Source of the DNA: an uncultured Micrococcales bacterium
Lineage (GTDB): Bacteria > Actinomycetota > Actinomycetes > Actinomycetales > Microbacteriaceae
Length of the DNA stretch: 8,450 nucleotides
Assembly: GCA_913056225.1 (NCBI GenBank)
Contig: CAJXMQ010000040.1
Location: 1 to 8,450 of the forward strand
Direction: 5' to 3'
A program made the position numbers and the translations under genes. Within the stretch, counting starts at the first letter, position 1. Every line of letters starts with the position of its first letter. Positions 1 to 6,388 of this stretch are shown here, piece by piece. The notes beneath the pieces are model-generated. The model saw nothing but the letters and a program-made list of their open reading frames with translations, had not been told where the DNA came from and searched no databases.

Positions 1-63
1 AGATTTGGCATTTGGGGCGGGCTTAGCGAGCGGGAGCGCAGAAAACTCAAGCGTCGCGCATAG
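1..63 (+). CDS. whiB2: WhiB-family transcriptional regulator, C-terminal end (WhiB2/WhmD-like), partial
   Basis: Only the last 20 codons and the TAG stop (61-63) lie in the window; the reading frame is open from base 1. The tail reads RFGIWGG followed by LSERERRKLKRRA. G[VI]WGG is the signature turn of WhiB proteins, just downstream of their [4Fe-4S] cluster-binding cysteines, and the basic tail after it is the DNA-binding element. The cysteines are outside the window. WhiB proteins are small iron-sulfur regulators unique to Actinobacteria and their phages; WhiB2/WhmD is tied to septation and cell division. The WhiB2 assignment rests on the FGIWGG plus SERERR tail and on the neighbourhood: in mycobacteria whiB2 lies near the zincin-like gene (Rv3259) and manB. 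The WhiB family is secure; the exact paralogue is likely but not proven from 20 residues. Confidence 0.85.
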   Translation, partial: RFGIWGGLSERERRKLKRRA

Positions 64-66
64 TAT
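61..66 (+). promoter_or_regulatory. Candidate -10 element for a leaderless glycosyltransferase transcript
   Basis: The hexamer TAGTAT fits the actinobacterial TANNNT -10 pattern. It ends 6 bases before the ATG at 73, which would put the transcription start on or next to that A. No Shine-Dalgarno sequence precedes the ATG, as expected for a leaderless mRNA. The TAG of the hexamer is also the whiB stop codon. A shifted reading, TATAAA at 64-69, is also possible. No convincing -35 box is visible, so this is a positional inference. Confidence 0.35.
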
Positions 67-72
67 AAATTT

Positions 73-2631
73 ATGTCGCTATCAGTAACCGCCTTAGTAA
101 TTGGCGGCAACCCTGATTACCTAGAAGAAACCATATTTGGCATTCAAAGCCAGTCCCGTTCATTGGATAAAGTTCTAGTCGGCTGCACCTCTGAAACCGA
201 GCGTGAAATTGCTAAGAGGCACGATCTTCCACATATAGACATAGATGGAAATTTCCAGAAAAAACTAACCACCTTGGTCTCCGCTGTTGAAGAACCTGAT
301 TGGTTTTGGGTCTTGTTTTCAGACAGTTGCCCCGATCCCGATGCACTTCATCACCTCGCTCTTACTGCAGAAACATCTCCTTCAGCTTCGGTCATTGCTC
401 CCAAGCTAGTTCAGTGGCAAAACCCAAAGACCTTCAGAAGTTTTGGCAACACTCTTACCCCTTTCGGTGAAAGCTTCGCCCTGGTGGATTCAGAGATGGA
501 TCAGGGGCAGCACGATCTCAAGAGAGATGTTTTGGCAGCTGATTTTGCGGGCAGCCTTCTGAAAGCAGAGTCAATTGGAGATCTGCCAAATGCGGCAACT
601 CCCATGAGTGCTAGCTCAACGCTGTTTGGAATCAAGCAATGGGTTCAGGGCCATCGGGTTTTATTAGAGGCAAAATCCATAGTCAGGCTTGGTCCAGAGC
701 ATGGGATTGACGGCTCGAGTAATTTGCTGGGCGCATATTTTGCAAAGCGATATGCGGATTATCACCTTGCTCTGATTAGCTCTCCGATTTTCTGGAGCTT
801 CTTTATGTGGTTGCTTCTTCCATTGGTTTCCATAATCAGATCAATTTGGCTGGTTGGGTCTCGCAGGGTTCGTTATTTCTTTGCCGAATTGAGTGCTGGG
901 TTTGCTGCCTTTTTCTCACTTCCCGCTCACCTGAGTGGCTATTCCGAACTGAGGAAACTTGGAAAGCTCAAGTCAATTTCTTCTTTGCGGGTTGGCTTTT
1001 CAGAGATTAGAGACAGAAGCCGGCGAAGGTTTAGTGAGCTTCCCCCTGTGGCTTATAAGCCCGGATTGCTCAGTGGTCCTTGGGCTTGGTTGATGCCCTT
1101 GGCTCTCGTGGCAAATTACCGACTAGTTCCTTCTAATGAAGTTGTCTTGGGAGGCAACTTTTTACCCCTGAACGCAAACTGGGCGGAGCTGCTGGCGAGC
1201 TCTTGGCTTATGGTGGACGGATTTCCAATCAACCCAGTCCTTTTCCCGCTCAGTTTTATTTCGGCTTTTAGTTTTTGGGCGCCGTCAGTGGCCCTCGGTT
1301 GGTTTGTTTTTCTAGCACCCGCACTCGCGTTTGCAGGTGTTTGGCTGGCTCTGTCTAAGCTCACCGAGAAGAAATTACTCATAAGCTCTCTAAGTCTTGC
1401 TTATGCAATTGGGCCCCTTTATTCATTCCAGCTGTTAGAGCCAGATGTTGGGTTATTGATTAGCTTCGTTGGACTGGGCTGGCTAATCCACGGGCTGATC
1501 ATGGTAATCCAATCCTCCGTCAGTTCCCGGGCCTGGCGATGGATGGCATGGTCTGGCTTTGTGTTAGCAATGGTTGGAGCGGCATCCCCGATGTTGATTC
1601 CTGTCTTGCTGGTATCAATTTTTGCTTTGTCGGTATTCAATCTGAAACGAATTGGTTTTTTGGTATTTGCGCCAATCCCTTTGCTGGTTGTTGTCTGGCC
1701 ATCGATTTTGTATTGGATAACAAACCCGTTGACAATATTTGCACCTCAAGGCGGACTATTTGAATATTCAAATGATTGGCAATTCCAGCCGTTTTTGATC
1801 TCGATGCTGGCACTGTTGCTCCTTGCCTTGACGGTGTTTGTGCTTCAGCCAAGGGTGTTCGACTTAGTGTTGCTAGTTGCCTCATCGTTCTCAGTGCTTG
1901 CCTTTGCCGTGATTGAGCACCTTCAGTTCAAATTCACCGAGAGCGTTTCCCAGGTGAGTGCTAACGGTCAAATCTTTCTGGCTCTGGGTTTTATTGCTGT
2001 TGCAGTGGTGGTCGTGAGAAACCAAAACCAAGTATTGGAAATTGTGGCGATTATTGCGGCAGTTTCTCTGGCAGTTGTTGGCCTGGTTTGGCAGACAGGT
2101 TCTGCGCCTGGTTACCAGTGGGATGAGTATCGCCAGGTACCTGCCATCGTTGAGGTTGAATCTCAGAGATTTGAGCTGAACAGTTTGATTATTTCCGAAT
2201 CAGGGGACGAGGTTTACCTCAGAGCTGGCAACGGTGAAAACCTAGGAGAGCAGTCAAACCTCAAATCGCTGCTTGCTGAGAGTGATTCAGATCGCGAAAA
2301 CTCCCTGTCGCAACTAACCGCCTCTCTGATCGCAAGTAATTCTGAGGGTGTTCAGGAGCTTATGCAGGAGTGGAATATTGCCTTTGTGGAACTAGCGGGT
2401 GAAAATCCAAATTTATCCTCGCAACTGTCTCGAATCCCCGAACTCACATATGCCGGGCAAACAATAAGTGGCGGTCTCTGGAGAGCTGATCAGACAAGTC
2501 TGCGGGAGAGGCGGATAAGCCTCAGGTTAGAGCAGCTGATTCCCATTTCAGTTTTACTTGCATCTCTTGTCATTGCGATTCCAACCCCAGGCTCCATTCG
2601 GGGTAGATCAAGACTCAGGGGGCAACAGTGA
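73..2631 (+). CDS. GT2-like glycosyltransferase-domain polytopic membrane protein
   Basis: This is an 852-residue protein of the large actinobacterial 'glycosyltransferase family 2' membrane type that sits next to DUF5719 genes. Residues 1-205 form a GT-A-like head: an opening beta strand (SVTALVIGG), the conserved PDPDAL stretch (87-92), APKLV (109-113) and DQGQHD (143-148), which is characteristic of this subgroup. From about 235 to 675 there are roughly a dozen hydrophobic membrane segments. About 145 hydrophilic residues (676-820) follow, then a last membrane segment (822-838) and a basic tail. In this family the enzyme would transfer a sugar from a nucleotide-sugar or lipid-linked donor to an envelope acceptor; donor and acceptor are unknown. 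Acidic catalytic positions look lost: VGCTS at 36-40 where relatives have an Asp, FSD at 82-84 in place of HDD, and no ED pair near 178-183. The head may therefore be inactive. The start is the first ATG, 9 bases after the whiB stop, without a Shine-Dalgarno sequence. The GTGA overlap at 2628-2631 couples it to the DUF5719 gene. Confidence 0.85.
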   Translation: MSLSVTALVIGGNPDYLEETIFGIQSQSRSLDKVLVGCTSETEREIAKRHDLPHIDIDGNFQKKLTTLVSAVEEPDWFWVLFSDSCPDPDALHHLALTAETSPSASVIAPKLVQWQNPKTFRSFGNTLTPFGESFALVDSEMDQGQHDLKRDVLAADFAGSLLKAESIGDLPNAATPMSASSTLFGIKQWVQGHRVLLEAKSIVRLGPEHGIDGSSNLLGAYFAKRYADYHLALISSPIFWSFFMWLLLPLVSIIRSIWLVGSRRVRYFFAELSAGFAAFFSLPAHLSGYSELRKLGKLKSISSLRVGFSEIRDRSRRRFSELPPVAYKPGLLSGPWAWLMPLALVANYRLVPSNEVVLGGNFLPLNANWAELLASSWLMVDGFPINPVLFPLSFISAFSFWAPSVALGWFVFLAPALAFAGVWLALSKLTEKKLLISSLSLAYAIGPLYSFQLLEPDVGLLISFVGLGWLIHGLIMVIQSSVSSRAWRWMAWSGFVLAMVGAASPMLIPVLLVSIFALSVFNLKRIGFLVFAPIPLLVVVWPSILYWITNPLTIFAPQGGLFEYSNDWQFQPFLISMLALLLLALTVFVLQPRVFDLVLLVASSFSVLAFAVIEHLQFKFTESVSQVSANGQIFLALGFIAVAVVVVRNQNQVLEIVAIIAAVSLAVVGLVWQTGSAPGYQWDEYRQVPAIVEVESQRFELNSLIISESGDEVYLRAGNGENLGEQSNLKSLLAESDSDRENSLSQLTASLIASNSEGVQELMQEWNIAFVELAGENPNLSSQLSRIPELTYAGQTISGGLWRADQTSLRERRISLRLEQLIPISVLLASLVIAIPTPGSIRGRSRLRGQQ
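2617..2622 (+). promoter_or_regulatory. Ribosome binding site deciding the GTG start of the DUF5719 gene
   Basis: AGGGGG lies 5 bases before the GTG at 2628. It supports this GTG, inside the GTGA overlap with the preceding stop, as the real start. The site lies inside the last codons of the upstream gene, so translation of the two is probably coupled. Confidence 0.6.
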
Positions 2632-3923
2632 AGTGGGCTTTGAGGGTTATTGGGCTGGTATCGGTCATGGTGCTTCCGGCCGCTTTTTTCATCCCCTTCA
2701 AACCCGTGGTGACCGAGGCTCAAATACCAACCCCAGTTGAAGTTAGCGTCCCGGCGAGAGCTCTTGAAGTCGTTTGTCCTGGAGCCCTAGTCGAACTGGG
2801 CGGAGAAGATGGAACAGAGATTGATAGTTTGGAAAACATTGGAGACGCAGATTTTTTCTTAGTTGAGCAGTCTGTGCCAACACCATTTAGGGCCGATCAG
2901 CCGGCTAGCTTTACTGCCGAGACTGATGTTCAGCTCAGCTCTGAGCTGAGTGGTTACATGTGGCAATCAGTCGAGCGAAACAGAATTATTGGAACTGTAA
3001 GCGTTAGTTGCAAAAAACCTGTTACCGAGGCTTGGATGATTGCCCCGGGAACGGAGCTTGGCAAGGAGAGCTTGCTAGTTATTCATAACCCAGATGTGTT
3101 GTCAACAATTTTGGAACTTGGCTTTTATACCGATCAAGCACTTCCAAGCGATTCCGTCTCGCTGGCCCCTGGTGAGACCAAGGTTCTAAACCTCGCTCGA
3201 TATGCTCCAGGCGAATCTGTTGTTGGCCTGAGCCTGAAAAGCCAAGGGGGAAGGTTTGCGGCTTGGGTGCAATCAAAGACCAACTCTGGAACCACCCCTA
3301 CTGGAGCAGATTTAGTAGCACACAATCAATTGCAACTGAATCCGAGTATGTTGATCACAGTCCAAGATGATGAGCTTCCCGAGCAGGATAGGTTGCCGGA
3401 AATGTTCATTTTGTCTACCCAAGAAGCTAACGCAACTATTTCGATTGGCTCGTTGGAGCAGGGCTTTGGAGATGTGATTCGTGCTGGTTTGCAGGTTGGC
3501 GTGAATCAATTACAGCTTCCTGACCTAGAGCCGGGTAGTTACCGAGTGTCAGTTGAATCCGAGGCTGAAGTGCTTTTGAGTTCGAAAACCACAAACCCGC
3601 TGATTGCGGATTATTTCACCTCCATGGCAGAGCCAAGTTATGACTCAGAGTTGACCATGGTTGCAACAATAAATGGGGTAATTGAGATTGCTTCGTCCAA
3701 TCAATCCTTAGCTACTCTGCAAATAACTCGAGATGGCAGCCTAGTGAATGGGCAAATTGGTGACCTAAGTGGTCAATCCAGATTGACAGCGGATGTCGAG
3801 GTTGGGGATCTAATTGAAATTGGTGGGCAAGACCTGCTGGTCAGGATTTCTAACCCACGGACAGAGTATTTACCGGCGGATAATTCCAACATTGGCTCAG
3901 ACCTGAAAATCACCGTTCGTTAG
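2628..3923 (+). CDS. DUF5719 family protein, membrane-anchored and extracytoplasmic
   Basis: This is a 431-residue protein with a short basic start, a hydrophobic segment at about residues 4-24, and then a long hydrophilic, beta-rich region with no further membrane span. It is probably a signal anchor or uncleaved signal peptide with the body outside the membrane. Features matching DUF5719 are a cysteine-proline after the anchor (CPG, 50-52), a second cysteine at 128 that could form a disulfide with C50, and a repeated beta-sandwich-like pattern: an 'IHNP' strand (152-155), an 'LAPGETKVLNL' strand (179-189) and an SQGGRFAAWVQS segment (205-216). TTPTGADLV (222-230) matches the family's conserved TPxGxDLV stretch. 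Function is unknown. The 4-base overlap with the upstream membrane gene and repeated pairing of the two in Actinobacteria suggest they act together at the envelope. It ends in a 4-base tail-to-tail overlap with the minus-strand gene. Confidence 0.8.
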   Translation: MKWALRVIGLVSVMVLPAAFFIPFKPVVTEAQIPTPVEVSVPARALEVVCPGALVELGGEDGTEIDSLENIGDADFFLVEQSVPTPFRADQPASFTAETDVQLSSELSGYMWQSVERNRIIGTVSVSCKKPVTEAWMIAPGTELGKESLLVIHNPDVLSTILELGFYTDQALPSDSVSLAPGETKVLNLARYAPGESVVGLSLKSQGGRFAAWVQSKTNSGTTPTGADLVAHNQLQLNPSMLITVQDDELPEQDRLPEMFILSTQEANATISIGSLEQGFGDVIRAGLQVGVNQLQLPDLEPGSYRVSVESEAEVLLSSKTTNPLIADYFTSMAEPSYDSELTMVATINGVIEIASSNQSLATLQITRDGSLVNGQIGDLSGQSRLTADVEVGDLIEIGGQDLLVRISNPRTEYLPADNSNIGSDLKITVR

Positions 3924-4297
3924 TCGTTATCCAATAACTCCCAAGGATCTTTGTCTACTAATTCGGCTATTGCCTGCAACACAATTTGCTCGATGTGGGT
4001 GCGTTTATCTCGAGTGTTTTTGAGATCAAGACGCTCCACTGGTAGCCGGTAAAACGTAATAGTTTGCTCGCTCGGCCAAATTCGATAGCGAGGAAGGTTT
4101 TTAGAAAGCCCACTCGGCATATCTGCAATTTCCCATTCCAGACCATGTAGCTCTTCGGGCCAATTTTGAACCAGAAATTCACAAGCGGCATCAACTACGC
4201 TTTTGAAAAAATCGCCCTTGTCGCTTTGATTGACTCGCCAAGACCCCCGGATTCCCCGGCCCCGCCTGTCTCTGTCAATGCCAGCCACGAAAGTCAT
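3920..4297 (-). CDS. Zincin-like metallopeptidase family protein lacking HExxH
   Basis: This 125-residue protein resembles the actinobacterial 'metallopeptidase family' (zincin-like, Rv3259 type). Supporting features are the N-terminal arginine/glycine stretch DRRGRGIRG (10-18), the WEIADMPSG segment (55-63, matching the family's 'V.V.D.P' strand), FYRLPVER (82-89, matching 'lfRRPIE') and a final helix pair ending in DPWELL (117-122). In bacterial zincins of this type the helix carries HExxHH. Here the aligned stretch is LQAIAELV (107-114), so all zinc ligands and the catalytic Glu are absent. Actinobacterial members as I remember them are similarly degenerate, so this may be a lineage-wide non-peptidase. 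The role is unknown. It is the only minus-strand gene here, convergent with the DUF5719 gene and divergent from manB. The ATG was chosen because the conserved RRGRG motif follows at once. No good Shine-Dalgarno sequence precedes it, only a GGCGGG about 11 bases away. Confidence 0.75.
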   Translation of the reverse strand: MTFVAGIDRDRRGRGIRGSWRVNQSDKGDFFKSVVDAACEFLVQNWPEELHGLEWEIADMPSGLSKNLPRYRIWPSEQTITFYRLPVERLDLKNTRDKRTHIEQIVLQAIAELVDKDPWELLDND

Positions 4298-4330
4298 TGT
4301 ATTCTTATCCCGCCGAGCCTTTGGAGATAA
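4298..4330. promoter_or_regulatory. 33-base divergent intergenic region with candidate manB promoter
   Basis: This is the only divergent gap in the window, and both outward genes must be transcribed from it or from inside each other's 5' ends. On the plus strand TATTCT (4300-4305) fits TANNNT and would start a transcript near 4312, giving manB a leader of about 19 bases that includes its ribosome site. No clear -35 is visible, and any -35 would fall inside the minus-strand gene. No equally good -10 is seen for the minus strand. Confidence 0.35.
4323..4327 (+). promoter_or_regulatory. Ribosome binding site of manB
   Basis: GGAGA ends 3 bases before the ATG at 4331, with the GGAG core 4 bases away. 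The spacing is slightly short but usable, and it supports this start. Confidence 0.5.
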
Positions 4331-5689
4331 ATGTCAATCTTGGATGAAGTAGTAAAGACTTACGACCTTCGAGGGTTGGTGGGGTCCCAGCTAACGGATG
4401 ACATCATGGTTGCCCTGGGCAGTGCTTTTGCTGAATTTGTTTCAGATGATGAGGTGATCATTGGTCACGACATGAGACCATCTTCTCCGCAATTTGCAGA
4501 GTCTTTTGCCACCGGGGTGAACGCCTTCGGAAAAAAAGTTAGATTGCTCGGTCTTTGTTCCACAGACCAGACCTATTTCGCTTCTGGAAGCTTAAACCTG
4601 CCAGCGGTTATGTTTACCGCCAGTCACAACCCAGCCAGCTACAACGGGATTAAGTTTTCAAAAGCAGGAGCTCAAGGGATTAGCTTCGATACCGGCTTAT
4701 CTGAGATCAAGACTCTCGCGGAGAAGTATTTGAAATCCCCGCTCCAGCCAAAGCAGTCAAACGTCACCGACTATGACAGCTTGGAAGATTACGCAAAGTA
4801 TTTGAATAATTTGGTGAAAATTGGAAAAAACCAACTGAAGGTAGTAGTTGATGCAGCCAATGGCATGGGCGGTCACACTGTCCCTGCGGTGTTGGCAGAC
4901 TTAGATTTGGTACCAATGTTTTTTGAACTTGACGGCACCTTCCCAAACCACGAAGCCAATCCATTGGATGCCAAAAACCTTGTTGATTTGCAAGCAAAGG
5001 TTAGAGAAACAAATGCAGATCTCGGCATCGCGTTTGATGGAGACGCTGATAGATGCTTCATAGTCGACGAAAACTCCCAGCCCGTAAACCCTTCCGCTAT
5101 TGCAAGCATTGTGGCAAAAAGGGAAGTTGAGAGAGTGGGAGGTAATCCCTACGTTTTACATAACCTTTTGACAAGCAAATTTTTCTCTGAGTATCTGCAG
5201 AAGATTGGCGCAAGGACAATTAAGACCAAGGTCGGTCACTCGTTGATCAAGGATGAGATGAGGAAAACCGATGCGGTTTTCGGAGGCGAGCATTCAGCCC
5301 ATTATTATTTCCGAGATTTCTGGGGAGCGGACAACGGAATGCTTGCCGCGATGCATGTGCTGGCAGAGCTTGCTGAGACTGGAAAAACCATGAGCGAATT
5401 GGCCTCTGATCTAAATCCCTATTTCATGTCGGGGGAGATAAACAGTGAAGTTGATGACGTTAGGTCTACCACTGAGAGAGTTATCAATGGTTTTCCCGAA
5501 GCACAGATAGAGAGGCTAGACGGCGTTACTTTGGAGGTCTCGGGCGAGGACTGGTGGTGGTTGAATCTAAGGCCAAGCAACACAGAACCGCTGCTGAGAC
5601 TGAACGTTGAGGCAGTCAACGAACAGACCATGAAAAAAATTCGAGACGAAGCTTTGTCGATTATCAGAGGCGAATTGGGCAATAATTAG
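4331..5689 (+). CDS. manB: Phosphomannomutase/phosphoglucomutase (alpha-D-phosphohexomutase)
   Basis: The enzyme interconverts hexose-6-phosphate and hexose-1-phosphate, here most likely mannose. Mannose-1-phosphate feeds GDP-mannose and then mannolipids and mannosylated envelope polymers. At 452 residues it has the normal family length and all four active-site loops are present: the phosphoserine loop TASHNP (96-101, Ser98), the Mg-binding loop DGDADR (236-241), the sugar-specificity loop GEHSAHYYF (319-327) and the phosphate-binding loop RPSNTEP (414-420). The N-terminal YDLRG (11-15) is also typical. It is cytoplasmic. Specificity for mannose rather than glucose cannot be settled by sequence alone; the manB name follows conserved synteny near whiB2 and the zincin-like gene in other Actinobacteria. 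The stop lies 3 bases before the possible GTG of mtrA, so the two genes are probably cotranscribed. Confidence 0.93.
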   Translation: MSILDEVVKTYDLRGLVGSQLTDDIMVALGSAFAEFVSDDEVIIGHDMRPSSPQFAESFATGVNAFGKKVRLLGLCSTDQTYFASGSLNLPAVMFTASHNPASYNGIKFSKAGAQGISFDTGLSEIKTLAEKYLKSPLQPKQSNVTDYDSLEDYAKYLNNLVKIGKNQLKVVVDAANGMGGHTVPAVLADLDLVPMFFELDGTFPNHEANPLDAKNLVDLQAKVRETNADLGIAFDGDADRCFIVDENSQPVNPSAIASIVAKREVERVGGNPYVLHNLLTSKFFSEYLQKIGARTIKTKVGHSLIKDEMRKTDAVFGGEHSAHYYFRDFWGADNGMLAAMHVLAELAETGKTMSELASDLNPYFMSGEINSEVDDVRSTTERVINGFPEAQIERLDGVTLEVSGEDWWWLNLRPSNTEPLLRLNVEAVNEQTMKKIRDEALSIIRGELGNN

Positions 5690-5695
5690 ACCGTG

Positions 5696-6367
5696 ATGAA
5701 AATCCTTGTGGTTGATGATGACAATGCTCTTCGGGAGATGGTCGGCATTGTTTTAGATAATGCCGGTTACCAGTCAGTGTTTTGCCCTGATGGCGCTCAG
5801 GCGATGGTGGTATTCGAAGAAGAGAATCCCGATCTGGTTTTATTGGACGTGATGCTTCCGGGTGAAGATGGCGTCAGTGTTTGTAAAAAAATCAGAGCGG
5901 TTTCTGGAATCCCAATCATCATGCTCACAGCCCGCGGAGAAACAGAGGATGTAGTAAACGGCCTAGAAGCTGGTGCGGATGACTATATTGTGAAACCTTT
6001 CCAACCCAACGAACTAACAGCCAGGGTAAAGGCGAGGCTTAGACCAATTTCAGGTTCCGAGACCAGTGTGATTACAGTCGGGCCACTGGTTCTGGATGTT
6101 CAAGGTCACGAAGTCAAACGAGGGGAGCAGGTAATTTCGCTAACTCCTCTGGAATTCAAGCTTTTATACACATTGGCCAGCAAACCAAATCTGGTGTTTA
6201 GTCGTGAGATGCTTCTGGATCAGGTTTGGGAATATGACTATAAAGCAGACACCAGGCTTGTTAATGTTCACGTGCAAAGACTGCGTGCCAAGGTTGAAGA
6301 TGACCCTGACAATCCAAAAATTGTTACCACTGTCCGTGGCATTGGTTATCGCGCAGGGTCTGGGTAG
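5696..6367 (+). CDS. mtrA: Two-component response regulator MtrA (OmpR/PhoB family)
   Basis: This DNA-binding response regulator is activated by the sensor kinase MtrB. In related Actinobacteria MtrA controls cell-wall hydrolases, dnaA/oriC-linked and division genes. The receiver domain spans residues 1-115, with the acidic pocket DDD (7-9), phosphoacceptor Asp51 (LLDVMLPG), Thr78 (MLTAR) and Lys100 (VKPF). The OmpR-type winged helix spans about 124-220, with TPLEF (150-154) and the recognition-helix stretch RLVNVHVQRLRAKVE (187-201), ending in the wing RGIGYR. At 223 residues it is complete. A GTG directly before the ATG (5693-5695) is an alternative start that adds one residue; ATG is preferred because ILVVDDD normally begins within a few residues. 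There is no Shine-Dalgarno sequence upstream. mtrB follows after a short gap. Confidence 0.95.
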   Translation: MKILVVDDDNALREMVGIVLDNAGYQSVFCPDGAQAMVVFEEENPDLVLLDVMLPGEDGVSVCKKIRAVSGIPIIMLTARGETEDVVNGLEAGADDYIVKPFQPNELTARVKARLRPISGSETSVITVGPLVLDVQGHEVKRGEQVISLTPLEFKLLYTLASKPNLVFSREMLLDQVWEYDYKADTRLVNVHVQRLRAKVEDDPDNPKIVTTVRGIGYRAGSG

Positions 6368-6388
6368 GGGTTAATCATCTTTCGGCTA

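Noticed and set aside
1116..1885. Several open frames on the minus strand and in other plus frames inside the glycosyltransferase-like gene
   Set aside because: They lie opposite long hydrophobic coding sequence, have no ribosome sites, and their translations are low-complexity without recognisable motifs. They are shadows.
2934..2950. Perfect inverted repeat CTCAGCTC-T-GAGCTGAG inside the DUF5719 gene
   Set aside because: It encodes ordinary residues (QLSSELS) in the middle of a gene, has no T-run after it, and is short enough to arise by chance from codon choice. Conservation at the DNA level in sister genomes would be needed to reconsider.
4298..4330. Riboswitch or small RNA in the divergent gap
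   Set aside because: At 33 bases it is too short for any known riboswitch, and no stable hairpin was seen.
6098..6118. GTCACGAAGTCAAA in mtrA, resembling direct repeats bound by MtrA
   Set aside because: Only one half resembles GTCAC, it is inside coding sequence, and short GTCAC words occur at several other coding places (for example 4462, 4623, 4871). This is no evidence of autoregulation.
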